This document shows, in pieces, positions 1 to 7,892 of a stretch of 37,256 nucleotides of DNA; the stretch's first letter is position 1, and each line of letters starts with the position of its first letter. Position numbers and translations under genes: made by a program. The DNA comes from Coprococcus sp. (GTDB lineage Bacteria > Bacillota > Clostridia > Lachnospirales > Lachnospiraceae). Below the pieces are notes generated by a model. That model worked only from the letters and a program-made list of their open reading frames with translations, did not search any database and was not told the DNA's origin. The stretch lies in contig JAEDHX010000012.1 in the NCBI GenBank assembly GCA_016296785.1, positions 1 to 37,256 on the forward strand. Direction: 5' to 3'.

Positions 1-1
1 G

Positions 2-1030
2 CTTGAATCAGCTAATGAAGTAGCATGGGCAATCGGAGAGCACGTTTCGAATGGAAGCATTACTGATTTTGCACGTCTTATGACAGATACGGCAAAGGAG
101 CTTGGTTGTAAGAATACCAGCTTTTCTAATGCAAATGGTCTCCATTCGGACAACCATTATACTACCTGCTATGACATGGCTTTAATTACAAAAGCGGCTC
201 TTTCACTACAGGATTTTCGCACAATAACCTCTACAACGAGTTATAGTGTTTCGCCAACAAATCTATGTGATATTGAAAGACCTCTTAATCAGCATTGTAA
301 GATGATAGTTCCTTACGAGTCATATTATTATGAATATTGTGAGGGTGGTAAGACAGGTTATACAGACGCGGCTAATAACACTCTTGTTACCTGGGCTAAG
401 AAGGATGATACAGAGCTTATCTGCGTAATTATGGACTGCATGGGTTCCTGGAATACATATACAGACTCAAAGGCATTGTATGATTACTGCTTTAGCTCCT
501 TTAACCATACATCAGCAGAAGGCTTCTTCAGTTTTTCTGATGAAGACAACAAGACTGCTATTAATATGTTAAATACCAGCTATAACTCAAGCTATGATGG
601 CGAGATTTCATTATATATTGACAAGGACTTCTATTTGTCAATAAAGAATGACTGGAATACAAACAATATTCTGACATATATTACTTATAATGATAATATT
701 ACCTATGATGAGAATAACAATTCATATAACATTGGAAGTATTACATTTAGCTATGAAGGAAATGTTATCGGAAGTACATCAATATTTGCATCAGGCTTTG
801 TTTCTAATGAAACCCAACAGGTGATAAACGATAACTCAATTAATACACAGGCTGACAATTCCGGCTTGACCGAAAACAAAAAGCACTCGTTTGCTAAAAT
901 ACTACTAATTATATTTGCGTTGCTAGTAATACTTTTTATGCTTTACACATACTATGTCAGATTACAGCGACGTAAGAAAGCATTAAAACGAAGAAGATAC
1001 AACGCGCAGTATTATAGAAAGAGAAATTAA
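2..1030 (+). CDS. D-alanyl-D-alanine carboxypeptidase, DacA/DacF family (5' end missing)
   Basis: The window opens inside this gene; the reading frame is open from base 2, so the N-terminus and the SxxK nucleophile motif lie outside. Visible are the SxN motif (Ser-Ala-Asn, bases 8-16), the family stretch ending in FARLM, and the KTG triad motif in EGGKTGYT (bases 350-358). These define a penicillin-binding serine carboxypeptidase that trims the terminal D-Ala of peptidoglycan stem peptides outside the membrane. After the catalytic part and a beta-rich segment, the C-terminus has one hydrophobic helix (about bases 895-955) followed by a strongly basic tail rich in Lys and Arg. It is therefore probably held in the membrane by a C-terminal transmembrane helix, rather than by the amphipathic helix used by classic PBP5. 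Family assignment is firm; the paralogue name is not. Confidence 0.9.
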   Translation, partial: LESANEVAWAIGEHVSNGSITDFARLMTDTAKELGCKNTSFSNANGLHSDNHYTTCYDMALITKAALSLQDFRTITSTTSYSVSPTNLCDIERPLNQHCKMIVPYESYYYEYCEGGKTGYTDAANNTLVTWAKKDDTELICVIMDCMGSWNTYTDSKALYDYCFSSFNHTSAEGFFSFSDEDNKTAINMLNTSYNSSYDGEISLYIDKDFYLSIKNDWNTNNILTYITYNDNITYDENNNSYNIGSITFSYEGNVIGSTSIFASGFVSNETQQVINDNSINTQADNSGLTENKKHSFAKILLIIFALLVILFMLYTYYVRLQRRKKALKRRRYNAQYYRKRN

Positions 1031-1072
1031 TGCTTATGACGTATCATATAAGCAGCTTATAAGCATTAATAT
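1026..1072 (+). terminator. Possible weak terminator after the carboxypeptidase gene
   Basis: A perfect 12-bp inverted repeat (ATTAATGCTTAT at 1026-1037 and its complement at 1059-1070) encloses a 21-base loop. The left arm includes the stop codon of the preceding gene. The run after the stem is only a short ATTTATT, and the loop holds further copies of the ATAAGC motif, so termination may be weak. It could instead be an mRNA-stabilising hairpin. Confidence 0.35.
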
Positions 1073-1093
1073 TTATTAACAAAGGAGTAAGCC

Positions 1094-2224
1094 ATGGACA
1101 ACTCATCAATTGAAAATCTTAAAATAGTCAGAGCATCCAACAAGAGCATGCTCGAATATTTTAATGGTTTATATGTGCAAAAGCTTGAAATGGTACAGAA
1201 TTTAAAAACTGAACAATTTGAATTAAAGGTTAAAATTGATGAGCTTGTTAAAACACTAGATGTTTATTCCTTTAAAAATAGTGCCGGACACAATGTATTT
1301 TCACCATTTTCAACCGGTACAACAATCCAGCAGGAGAAAGCGCTTCAGATTGAAGGTCAGCTAAGAGATTTACTTGATGTCCAGATATCAATCGATGCAA
1401 AGATTACTAAGCTGGAAAAAGAAATTGATGATTTAAAGAAATATATCAACAATCTTGTCAACTCTACAAAAAAACTTGATGAGCTGTTGAGTGAAGCTAG
1501 TGACAGCACAGAGCCTGAAAGTGCATTATTAGAAGCAGCAACAGACAGCCAGACTGAAGATAAAGAAATCAACCATGGCTATAATATCCTAAGGCTTCAA
1601 AACCATGACAGATGTCTTCTTGCAGATAAGCTAAACGAAACAATCGCTGAAACAGTTGACAGCAGTATTCATAAGCTTGAGGTTCTGTCCTGGATGATGA
1701 AATCAGACATTAACAGGGCCAAGGTTACTCTGGAAGAGCTTATTGCTAATAATAAACAGCTTCTTTCTGATATAGATAACATGATTGAGGAGCTTGTCTG
1801 CGATATAGATACAAAAGAGCCTGTATGGACTTTGTTAAATGATATCATGCTTGAATACAAGGATTCTCATCCTGAATGTGTAATCGAATCAGATATTGAA
1901 TGTCCTGATTATGAGATTAATATTTCACCAATTATTACGTCAAACCTGATTTATATTATTCGGGAAATAATGGATAATGCATTTAGCCACTCTAATGCAA
2001 ACAGAATTGTTGCCAAGATATTTATCAGCAGCCGCCTTATTGATGTATTTATAAATGATAACGGCGTAGGCATAGACAGCAGCTATGATAATGTTGCACC
2101 TTGGCATAGCGGCATAAACAGAATTAAAGAAATTATATATCTATTGAATGGACAATTTAAGATAGATGGTGATATAATCAGCGGAACAAATGTAAGATTT
2201 TCTTTTCCGCTTGATACAAAATAA
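1094..2224 (+). CDS. DegS-like cytosolic histidine-kinase homologue, probably without the phospho-His
   Basis: The 376-residue protein has no transmembrane segment or signal peptide. Residues 1-135 are mostly helical and coiled-coil-like, as in the cytosolic sensor kinase DegS. Residues 165-235 align by eye with the dimerisation and phosphotransfer helices of the DegS/NarL-type (HisKA_3) kinases, and residues 285-373 form a HATPase_c domain. That domain shows an N box (REIMDN, 290-295), a G1 box (DNGVGID, 322-328) and a final GT-containing G2 segment. Where the family has a His-Asp pair in a motif like REIHDGPAQ, this protein reads DKLNETIAE, with Asn181 at the phospho-acceptor place. The Arg-Pro of the DegS LRP motif is also absent. 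No response regulator lies next to it. The start has a good ribosome site (AAAGGAG). ATP binding is likely; autophosphorylation is doubtful. It may be a regulator built on a kinase scaffold. Confidence 0.7.
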   Translation: MDNSSIENLKIVRASNKSMLEYFNGLYVQKLEMVQNLKTEQFELKVKIDELVKTLDVYSFKNSAGHNVFSPFSTGTTIQQEKALQIEGQLRDLLDVQISIDAKITKLEKEIDDLKKYINNLVNSTKKLDELLSEASDSTEPESALLEAATDSQTEDKEINHGYNILRLQNHDRCLLADKLNETIAETVDSSIHKLEVLSWMMKSDINRAKVTLEELIANNKQLLSDIDNMIEELVCDIDTKEPVWTLLNDIMLEYKDSHPECVIESDIECPDYEINISPIITSNLIYIIREIMDNAFSHSNANRIVAKIFISSRLIDVFINDNGVGIDSSYDNVAPWHSGINRIKEIIYLLNGQFKIDGDIISGTNVRFSFPLDTK

Positions 2225-2257
2225 ATAGACAATATTGCCAGAAAGATTGAGGTTATT

Positions 2258-3949
2258 ATGAAAGAGAAAATAGTAGAACTTATTTCACAAAATATTGAGG
2301 GAATGACGAATGACGATATCTCGTTATCAATTGAGATACCACCTCGTCCTGAAATGGGCGATTATGCATTTCCATGCTTCAGACTTGCAAAGACAATGAG
2401 AAAAGCACCTAATATGATTGCCGCTGATATCAAGGAAGCTATTGGAGATGTTGATTTCCTGGACAAAATCGAAGTTCAGGGTGCTTATCTTAATTTCTTT
2501 ATCAAGCCTGAATTATTTGTAAAATCAATGGTTGATGCTGCTAAAGCACCAGATTTTGGAGGTTCAGAGGAAGGCTGTGGAAAGGTTATTTGTATAGATT
2601 ATTCATCTCCTAATGTTGCTAAAAACTTCCATGTAGGCCACCTTAGAACAACTATTATCGGTAATTCGCTTTATAAGATTTTTTCTAAGCTTGGTTACAA
2701 GGTTAATAGAATAAACCACTTAGGAGACTGGGGTACTCAGTTTGGAAAGCTTATTGTTGCATATAAGAACTGGGGCTCAAAGGAAGCTGTTACTGAAAAT
2801 GGAATTGCCGAGCTTATGAGACTCTATGTTAAGTTTCATGATGAAGCTGATAAGAATCCGGAGCTTGTTGATGAAGCACGTATGTGGTTCAACAAGATGG
2901 AGAATGGCGACGAGGAAGCGCTCTCCATATGGCAATGGTTTAAGGATATAAGTCTTATCGAATATAAGAGAACCTATGATTTGCTTGGAATTGATTTTGA
3001 CTACTATCTTGGCGAAAGCTTTTATATGGACAAATGCCAGGAAGTTGTTGATATGGTTACTAAAGCTGGCTTATTACAGGAAAGCGAAGGAGCTATGATT
3101 GTTGATTTATCAGAATATGATATGGCTCCATGCATTGTAACAAAGAAGGACGGAAGCTCTATCTACGCAACTCGTGATTTAGCTGCCATCTTCTATCGTA
3201 AGAACACATATAACTTCTGCAAATGTCTCTATGTTACAGGACAGGAACAAAAGCTCCATTTTGCACAGGTTTTCAAGGTTGTTGAATTGCTTGGTAATGA
3301 GTGGGCCAAGGACGAGCTTGTTCATATACCATATGGTCTCGTTAGCTTAGAGGGTGCTAAGCTTTCAACAAGAAGTGGTAATATTATATATGCGGAGGAT
3401 ATTCTCAAGGATGCTATAGCAAAGAGTCTTGAGATTATTTCTGAGAAGAGCCCTAACCTTGAGAATAAGGAAGAGGTTGCTAAAATTGTTGGTGTTGGAG
3501 CTGTACTATTTAACGATTTATATAACCAAAGAATCAAGGATGTCTCCTTTAGCTGGGACAAAGTGCTAAACTTTGATGGTGAGACGGGTCCTTATGTTCA
3601 GTATACACATGCCCGTTGCTCAAGTATTATTCGTCTTGCCGAAGGCTTTGATCCTGATATGGATATTGACTATAGCATACTTACAGATGCAGAGGCAACG
3701 GCCCTTCTTAAGGAGATTTCAAGATTTCCTAAGGTAGTAGCCGATGCAGCAGACAAATATGAGCCATCAATAGTTGCCAGATTTGCTGTTGACGTTGCTC
3801 AGGCTTTTAATAAATTCTATAACGCATCAAGAATTAATGTACCTGAGGATAATGTTCGTAATGCAAGAGTCATGCTGACATATCTTACAAAGAAAACTAT
3901 TAAAGACGCTTTATTGCTTCTTGGAATTGATGCGCCGGAGGCAATGTAA
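2258..3949 (+). CDS. argS: Arginyl-tRNA synthetase
   Basis: Class I synthetase that charges tRNA-Arg in the cytosol. The 563-residue length is normal for bacterial ArgS. An N-terminal Add-1 type domain covers about residues 1-90. The HIGH signature appears as HVGH (residues 125-128) in NFHVGHLRTTIIG. The KMSKS equivalent is the degenerate KLSTRSG typical of ArgS. The DALR anticodon-binding domain fills the last 110 residues or so and ends in LLLLGIDAPEAM. It starts 33 bases after the DegS-like gene and may be cotranscribed with it. No T-box or other leader fits in that gap. The same window holds tRNA-Arg(CCU) about 9 kb away, with no sign of a functional link. Confidence 0.97.
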   Translation: MKEKIVELISQNIEGMTNDDISLSIEIPPRPEMGDYAFPCFRLAKTMRKAPNMIAADIKEAIGDVDFLDKIEVQGAYLNFFIKPELFVKSMVDAAKAPDFGGSEEGCGKVICIDYSSPNVAKNFHVGHLRTTIIGNSLYKIFSKLGYKVNRINHLGDWGTQFGKLIVAYKNWGSKEAVTENGIAELMRLYVKFHDEADKNPELVDEARMWFNKMENGDEEALSIWQWFKDISLIEYKRTYDLLGIDFDYYLGESFYMDKCQEVVDMVTKAGLLQESEGAMIVDLSEYDMAPCIVTKKDGSSIYATRDLAAIFYRKNTYNFCKCLYVTGQEQKLHFAQVFKVVELLGNEWAKDELVHIPYGLVSLEGAKLSTRSGNIIYAEDILKDAIAKSLEIISEKSPNLENKEEVAKIVGVGAVLFNDLYNQRIKDVSFSWDKVLNFDGETGPYVQYTHARCSSIIRLAEGFDPDMDIDYSILTDAEATALLKEISRFPKVVADAADKYEPSIVARFAVDVAQAFNKFYNASRINVPEDNVRNARVMLTYLTKKTIKDALLLLGIDAPEAM

Positions 3950-3969
3950 TTATTCGAATATCAAATACG

Positions 3970-4005
3970 GGGGCCGATATAACATAGCTATGTTGTATCG
4001 GCTCC
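3970..4005. repeat. Near-perfect 30-bp palindrome between argS and the acyltransferase gene
   Basis: The arms GCCGATATAACATAG (3973-3987) and CTATGTTGTATCGGC (3988-4002) are complementary at 14 of 15 places, and the odd pair can form a G-U wobble. Outer GGG and TCC extend the stem. There is no spacer between the arms and no T-tract after them, so this is not a standard intrinsic terminator. It could be a protein-binding palindrome, a processing hairpin or a REP-like element. Confidence 0.55.
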
Positions 4006-4035
4006 GCCTATCTAGAATTATATAAGGTGGATACC

Positions 4036-5379
4036 ATGTCAAAGAACAAGAAAACATCACACCAGAAAAATAAAATTAAGAAACAAAAAATCGACAGATT
4101 TCAGAACAGATACGAATCACTAAAATGGGGCAAGCTTGATAATACTGCTATCCTATTCCCTGTAATTGTAAGCGAAAGTGTTAGCAACGTTTATCGTATT
4201 TCAGTAACATTAACTGAAGATATTATACCTGAATTATTACAGCAGGCATTAGATAAGATTCTTCCATATTTTGATGTATTTAATGCCAAGCTTAAGAAGG
4301 GAATATTCTGGTATTATTTTGAGGCAAATAATAAACCTGCCCCAAGGGTTACTCCGGAAAATACCTATCCTTGTCTTTATATAAACCAATATGAAAATAA
4401 TGAGTATATGTTCCGTGTGACTTATTATGAAAAGCGTATAAACCTTGAAGTATTTCATGTACTGACAGACGGAACCGGAGCAGTAATGTTTCTAAAGGAG
4501 CTTGTATATCAATACCTTAGATATAAATATCCCCAGCTAATGGAGGAATCTGCAGACACACTATGCTCAGATACCAGTCTGAATAAGGATGACAGCTATA
4601 TAAAGAATTATAAGCATAGTGCAAAGAAGCTATACAAAACAGAAAAAGCAGTTATCATTAAAGGCGAGAAGCTTCCTTATGACCATTTTGGAATACTTCA
4701 TGGATATATTAACCTTGAAGATATAAAGACCACAGCCAAGAAATATGGAGTTACAATTAACCAATACTTAATTAGTGTAATGACCTGGTCTATATATTCA
4801 GAATACTTAAACGGTTTACCTTCAAATAAGCCTATAAGCACATGCATTCCTGTTAATTTGCGGCCATACTTTGACTCAAACACAATGAAGAATTTCTTTG
4901 CTGTTGTATCAGCAGTCTTTAAGCCTACAAAGGAAGAATACACATTTGAAGAGGTGCTTGAAATAATATCAAACAGCCTGAATGAACAAATATGCAAGGA
5001 AAATCTCGAAAAGCTCCTATCATATAATGTTTCAAATGAAGTAAATTATGTAATAAGGGCTATTCCGCGAATTATTAAAAATATAGCACTAAAGCGTGTT
5101 TATAAAGCATCTGCCAGAGCTAATACCTCAACAGTAACTAATATTGGATTAATTCAAGTAGCTCCAATATATGAGAAGTTTATTAATAACTTCTATATTG
5201 TCCTTTCTATGTCAAAGGGACAGAATATTAAAGGAGGAATATGTTCCTTTAAGGATACACTTACCTTTACCTTTAGCTCAGCAATTAAAGAAACAGATAT
5301 ACAAAAATGTTTTTTTAGAAAGCTTGTACAAGATGGCATTCATGTAGAAGTAGAAAGTAACGGAGTATATTATGAGTAA
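4036..5379 (+). CDS. Condensation/acetyltransferase-superfamily acyltransferase (HxxxDG)
   Basis: The 447-residue protein carries HVLTDG at residues 141-146, which is the HxxxDG catalytic motif of the chloramphenicol acetyltransferase/condensation/alcohol-acetyltransferase superfamily. Flanking residues (EVFHVLTDGTGAVMFLKEL) and the size fit a single-module, two-lobe acyltransferase moving an acyl group from CoA to a hydroxyl or amine. It has no carrier-protein domain and no signal peptide, and the first 25 residues are strongly basic. A GTG lies nine bases upstream in frame, but AAGGTGG five bases before the ATG at 4036 favours the ATG. Its stop overlaps the next gene's start by eight bases (ATGAGTAA), which suggests translational coupling with the membrane protein downstream. 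The substrate cannot be told from the sequence. Confidence 0.72.
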   Translation: MSKNKKTSHQKNKIKKQKIDRFQNRYESLKWGKLDNTAILFPVIVSESVSNVYRISVTLTEDIIPELLQQALDKILPYFDVFNAKLKKGIFWYYFEANNKPAPRVTPENTYPCLYINQYENNEYMFRVTYYEKRINLEVFHVLTDGTGAVMFLKELVYQYLRYKYPQLMEESADTLCSDTSLNKDDSYIKNYKHSAKKLYKTEKAVIIKGEKLPYDHFGILHGYINLEDIKTTAKKYGVTINQYLISVMTWSIYSEYLNGLPSNKPISTCIPVNLRPYFDSNTMKNFFAVVSAVFKPTKEEYTFEEVLEIISNSLNEQICKENLEKLLSYNVSNEVNYVIRAIPRIIKNIALKRVYKASARANTSTVTNIGLIQVAPIYEKFINNFYIVLSMSKGQNIKGGICSFKDTLTFTFSSAIKETDIQKCFFRKLVQDGIHVEVESNGVYYE

Positions 5380-6058
5380 ATGTAACAGATGTAATATAGA
5401 AATACTGGATAAGACATTATCCTGTCCACTATGCAAAAATGTATTATATATAGGTAATGATAATACTAATGATGCAATAGTATCAAAATCTATTATGTAT
5501 CCGGATATTACTCCGGCTGTAAAGAAAATCAAATTCGTATTTAAGCTGGTAGTATTTTGCTGCATCCTAATCGAAGCATTACTAATAGTTATTAATTATG
5601 TCACAGCACATACAATTAGCTGGTCGCTAATTTGCGGTGTTGCTATGCTTTATCTGTGTTTTTCATTTATATATTCATTTAAACATAAAGCCAGCCATAG
5701 AACGAAGATGATGATTCATACAATAGCTGTAATGATATGCTCAATACTAATAGATTTATCAATCGGTTATAGTGGCTGGTCTATAAACTTTGCACTCCCC
5801 TGCTCTGTCTTGGTGCTTGATGGAGCAATAATTGTATTACTAATTACTAATATAAATAATTGGCAATCATACATTCTTCTTGAGATATTTGCACTATTAC
5901 TAAGTATAATACTATTTGTGCTTACCTTTTTTGGACTATTCTCTTTTAAGCTGTTAGCATATATCGCAGCTCTGGTTAGTATTCTCATATTTGCCGGAAC
6001 GCTAACCTTTGGTGAAAAGAGAGCTACTAACGAATTAAAAAGACGTTTTCATGTGTAG
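5372..6058 (+). CDS. Zinc-ribbon multi-pass membrane protein (DUF6320-like)
   Basis: The 228-residue protein begins with a compact zinc ribbon: Cys4, Cys7, Cys18 and Cys21 in CNRC...CPLC. A linker of about 30 residues leads to roughly six hydrophobic helices between residues 50 and 210 and a basic C-terminus. This layout matches my recollection of the DUF6320 family, which occurs beside acyltransferase and esterase genes in clostridia; that memory could not be checked here. No transporter or enzyme motif is visible. Overlap with the acyltransferase stop and a 32-base gap to the esterase place it in one operon with them. It may anchor or regulate the two enzymes at the membrane, but this is inference. 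Confidence 0.65.
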   Translation: MSKCNRCNIEILDKTLSCPLCKNVLYIGNDNTNDAIVSKSIMYPDITPAVKKIKFVFKLVVFCCILIEALLIVINYVTAHTISWSLICGVAMLYLCFSFIYSFKHKASHRTKMMIHTIAVMICSILIDLSIGYSGWSINFALPCSVLVLDGAIIVLLITNINNWQSYILLEIFALLLSIILFVLTFFGLFSFKLLAYIAALVSILIFAGTLTFGEKRATNELKRRFHV

Positions 6059-6090
6059 TTTTTGTAGCTACATATTGCGTGGTGATAATA

Positions 6091-7029
6091 ATGGAAGAAA
6101 TTGTACAGGATAACAAACAATCAAAAGAAAATATTAGCCTGCAAGCCAAAATATTAAGGGAGCTTGTAGCAGATTTTAATCAGAATGACTATATCCGCTC
6201 ACATTTTTGCGATAATCTTCGTTCAGTAAGTGATTTTGATAAACCCTATAAATTTCCGGAGCATTTTGAGGTTAAAACCATTGATACAGGCAAATTCAAA
6301 ATGGAATTACTAATCAACAGGCTATTATCAAAAAACAAAGTGATTCTTCAGCTTCATGGTGGCGGGTATGTAGGTACCTTTAAGAACCGTTATAGGACCT
6401 TTGCCGGATTATATTCTGAGGTCAGTAAAGGAGCCTCCGTTCTGTCAATTGATTACAGAACTGCTCCTGAGCACCCGTTTCCGGCTGCTCTTCATGATGC
6501 CCTATATGCTTTTGACTATCTTCTACGTCAGGGATATAGTGAGGAGGATATTATAATAGCCGGTGATTCTGCCGGAGGAGGACTTGCTTTGTGCTTATGT
6601 CATTACCTGTCAGATAGGGACAGACGTCTGCCTGCTGGTCTGGTCCTTATGTCGCCGTGGACAGATTTAACTGCTAGCGGCGATTCCTATTTAACGAATG
6701 CCGATATTGATCCGGTATTTGGCAAAGGACGAGATTCACTTATATATGACAACCCATATATAGGATCTTATAACGCAACAAACCCATATATCTCTCCTCT
6801 ATATGGAGATTTTACGGAGTTTCCTCCTATGCTAATCCAGGTTGGCTCACACGAAATGCTCCTTTCTGACTCAACAGGTCTATATGACAAAGCAAAATCG
6901 CATGGTGTAAAGGTTAAGCTATCTATATATGAAGGAATGTTTCATGTATTCCAGACAGGAACTACTATAATACCCGAATCTAAAAAAGCCTGGGTCGAGA
7001 TAGGTAAGTTCATTGAACTAATAGGCTGA
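6091..7029 (+). CDS. Alpha/beta hydrolase, hormone-sensitive-lipase-type esterase
   Basis: The 312-residue protein has the oxyanion motif HGGG (residues 89-92) and the nucleophile elbow GDSAGG with Ser160. The probable acid is Glu255 in VGSHEMLLSD, and the catalytic His285 sits in FHVFQ. This is the full set for the bacterial HSL (family IV, abhydrolase_3) carboxylesterases, which cleave short acyl esters. No signal peptide is seen, so it should act in the cytosol. In-frame GTG codons lie upstream from 6079, but the ATG at 6091 with GGTGAT before it is the likelier start. It follows the acyltransferase and zinc-ribbon membrane protein, so one operon holds an acyl-ester maker and an acyl-ester breaker. 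Confidence 0.85.
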   Translation: MEEIVQDNKQSKENISLQAKILRELVADFNQNDYIRSHFCDNLRSVSDFDKPYKFPEHFEVKTIDTGKFKMELLINRLLSKNKVILQLHGGGYVGTFKNRYRTFAGLYSEVSKGASVLSIDYRTAPEHPFPAALHDALYAFDYLLRQGYSEEDIIIAGDSAGGGLALCLCHYLSDRDRRLPAGLVLMSPWTDLTASGDSYLTNADIDPVFGKGRDSLIYDNPYIGSYNATNPYISPLYGDFTEFPPMLIQVGSHEMLLSDSTGLYDKAKSHGVKVKLSIYEGMFHVFQTGTTIIPESKKAWVEIGKFIELIG

Positions 7030-7142
7030 TGCAATGATATATTGTGCATTTTATATATGTATACAGCTATAAAATCATAAATGCGAATATTTATAGTTTA
7101 GAAATAATCATCTTATTAATGCCGGGGTATATTGCACGATAT

Positions 7143-7250
7143 ATTCCGGTTTTCTTCCTTTATCATTCGTATTCGGACTGCCAGGACTACGAATGCATTC
7201 CGGTTTTCTTGCTTTCTCATCCGTATTTAGACTACCTGCAACACGAATAT
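7143..7250. repeat. Two tandem 54-bp units, about 78% identical
   Basis: Units 7143-7196 and 7197-7250 abut exactly and agree at 42 of 54 places by my count; both open with ATTCCGGTTTTCTT. The first unit holds an internal inverted repeat (ATTCGTA and TACGAAT), partly kept in the second. The unit length is a multiple of three and the frame stays open through both, but there is no ribosome site or known protein feature. Confidence 0.7.
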
Positions 7251-7396
7251 AATCGAGTTTATTACATACATTAATTTATTTTTGTTGTACACATCTGTTT
7301 TGTATATATTCAATATTTTCTGTTGGTATGTGTTGGAATTGATTTCTAAACAGTATTTCTCACTTATTATAACAAATCATTTTTTTGAAAAGGGCA

Positions 7397-7412
7397 TGTT
7401 TCACGTGAAACA
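7397..7412. promoter_or_regulatory. parS: parS site 1, inside a 36-bp perfect palindrome
   Basis: TGTTTCACGTGAAACA is an exact match to the consensus ParB-binding palindrome of Bacillus and clostridia. The symmetry extends perfectly from 7387 to 7422 through flanking GGGC/GCCC and A/T runs. The arms end in a short T-run followed by CGATAG, so the same element could fold in RNA and act as a two-way terminator beyond the esterase gene. parB is about 1.3 kb downstream. Confidence 0.95.
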
Positions 7413-7642
7413 TGCCCTTTTCGATAGTATAGTTAATATTATTATCTATATAACAATATGCTAATATACATTTTAGAGCAAATCGAGCAATAAAAGCATA
7501 AAAAGAGTCATTATCTGCTTTATAGTATAAATCTATTTGAAGTCATTCATTTCTAATTCTAATTTAACACAATTCATCACAAAAAATACATAGGCTACAG
7601 TTCATTTCTCAATATCCACATGAACACATAGATACCACAATA

Positions 7643-7658
7643 TGTTTCACGTGAAACA
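7643..7658. promoter_or_regulatory. parS: parS site 2
   Basis: An exact 16-bp TGTTTCACGTGAAACA, with one extra symmetric base on each side (A and T). It lies 230 bases from site 1 and 200 bases from site 3, in AT-rich sequence without genes. Confidence 0.95.
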
Positions 7659-7858
7659 TCAAAACTATTGTGCAGCATATTATAATTTCCATATATTTTT
7701 ATATTATTTTGTGAATTAATATAGAAAACGCACATTCAAAGTGATATAATGTGAACACCCAATAAATAGTATAAAATAGAATGTGATTACAAACCGTTAT
7801 AATATATAGAATATTATCACTAATACACAAAACACACAAACTACATCAAAAACGGCCA

Positions 7859-7874
7859 TGTTTCACGTGAAACA
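7859..7874. promoter_or_regulatory. parS: parS site 3, in the parA leader
   Basis: An exact 16-bp parS ending seven bases before the AAGGAGAT ribosome site of parA. ParB bound here would cover the parA leader or the start of transcription, so it may repress parAB as well as load the segregation complex. The autoregulation is inferred from position only. Confidence 0.95.
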
Positions 7875-7892
7875 TTATATAAGGAGATAAAA

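Larger units (their letters stand above)
7030..7892. other. Gene-free interval with parS sites and a tandem repeat
   Basis: About 860 bases without a convincing gene. It holds a two-unit 54-bp tandem repeat (7143-7250), two complete parS palindromes (7397-7412 and 7643-7658), a third directly before parA (7859-7874), and a sequence one base off the DnaA-box consensus (ATATCCACA, 7612-7620). The rest is very AT-rich. Two short open frames (about 76 and 60 codons) have no ribosome site. A TATAAT-like hexamer at 7798-7803 could serve parA, but no good -35 is spaced from it. Confidence 0.7.

Noticed and set aside
7030..7075. Terminator directly after the esterase gene
   Set aside because: The TGCAAT/ATTGTGCA pairing is short and bulged; the extended palindrome at 7387-7422 is the better candidate.
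7044..7464. Two short open frames (76 and 60 codons) after the esterase gene
   Set aside because: Neither has a ribosome site. One reads across a tandem repeat and the other across a parS palindrome, and both have compositions typical of AT-rich non-coding DNA.
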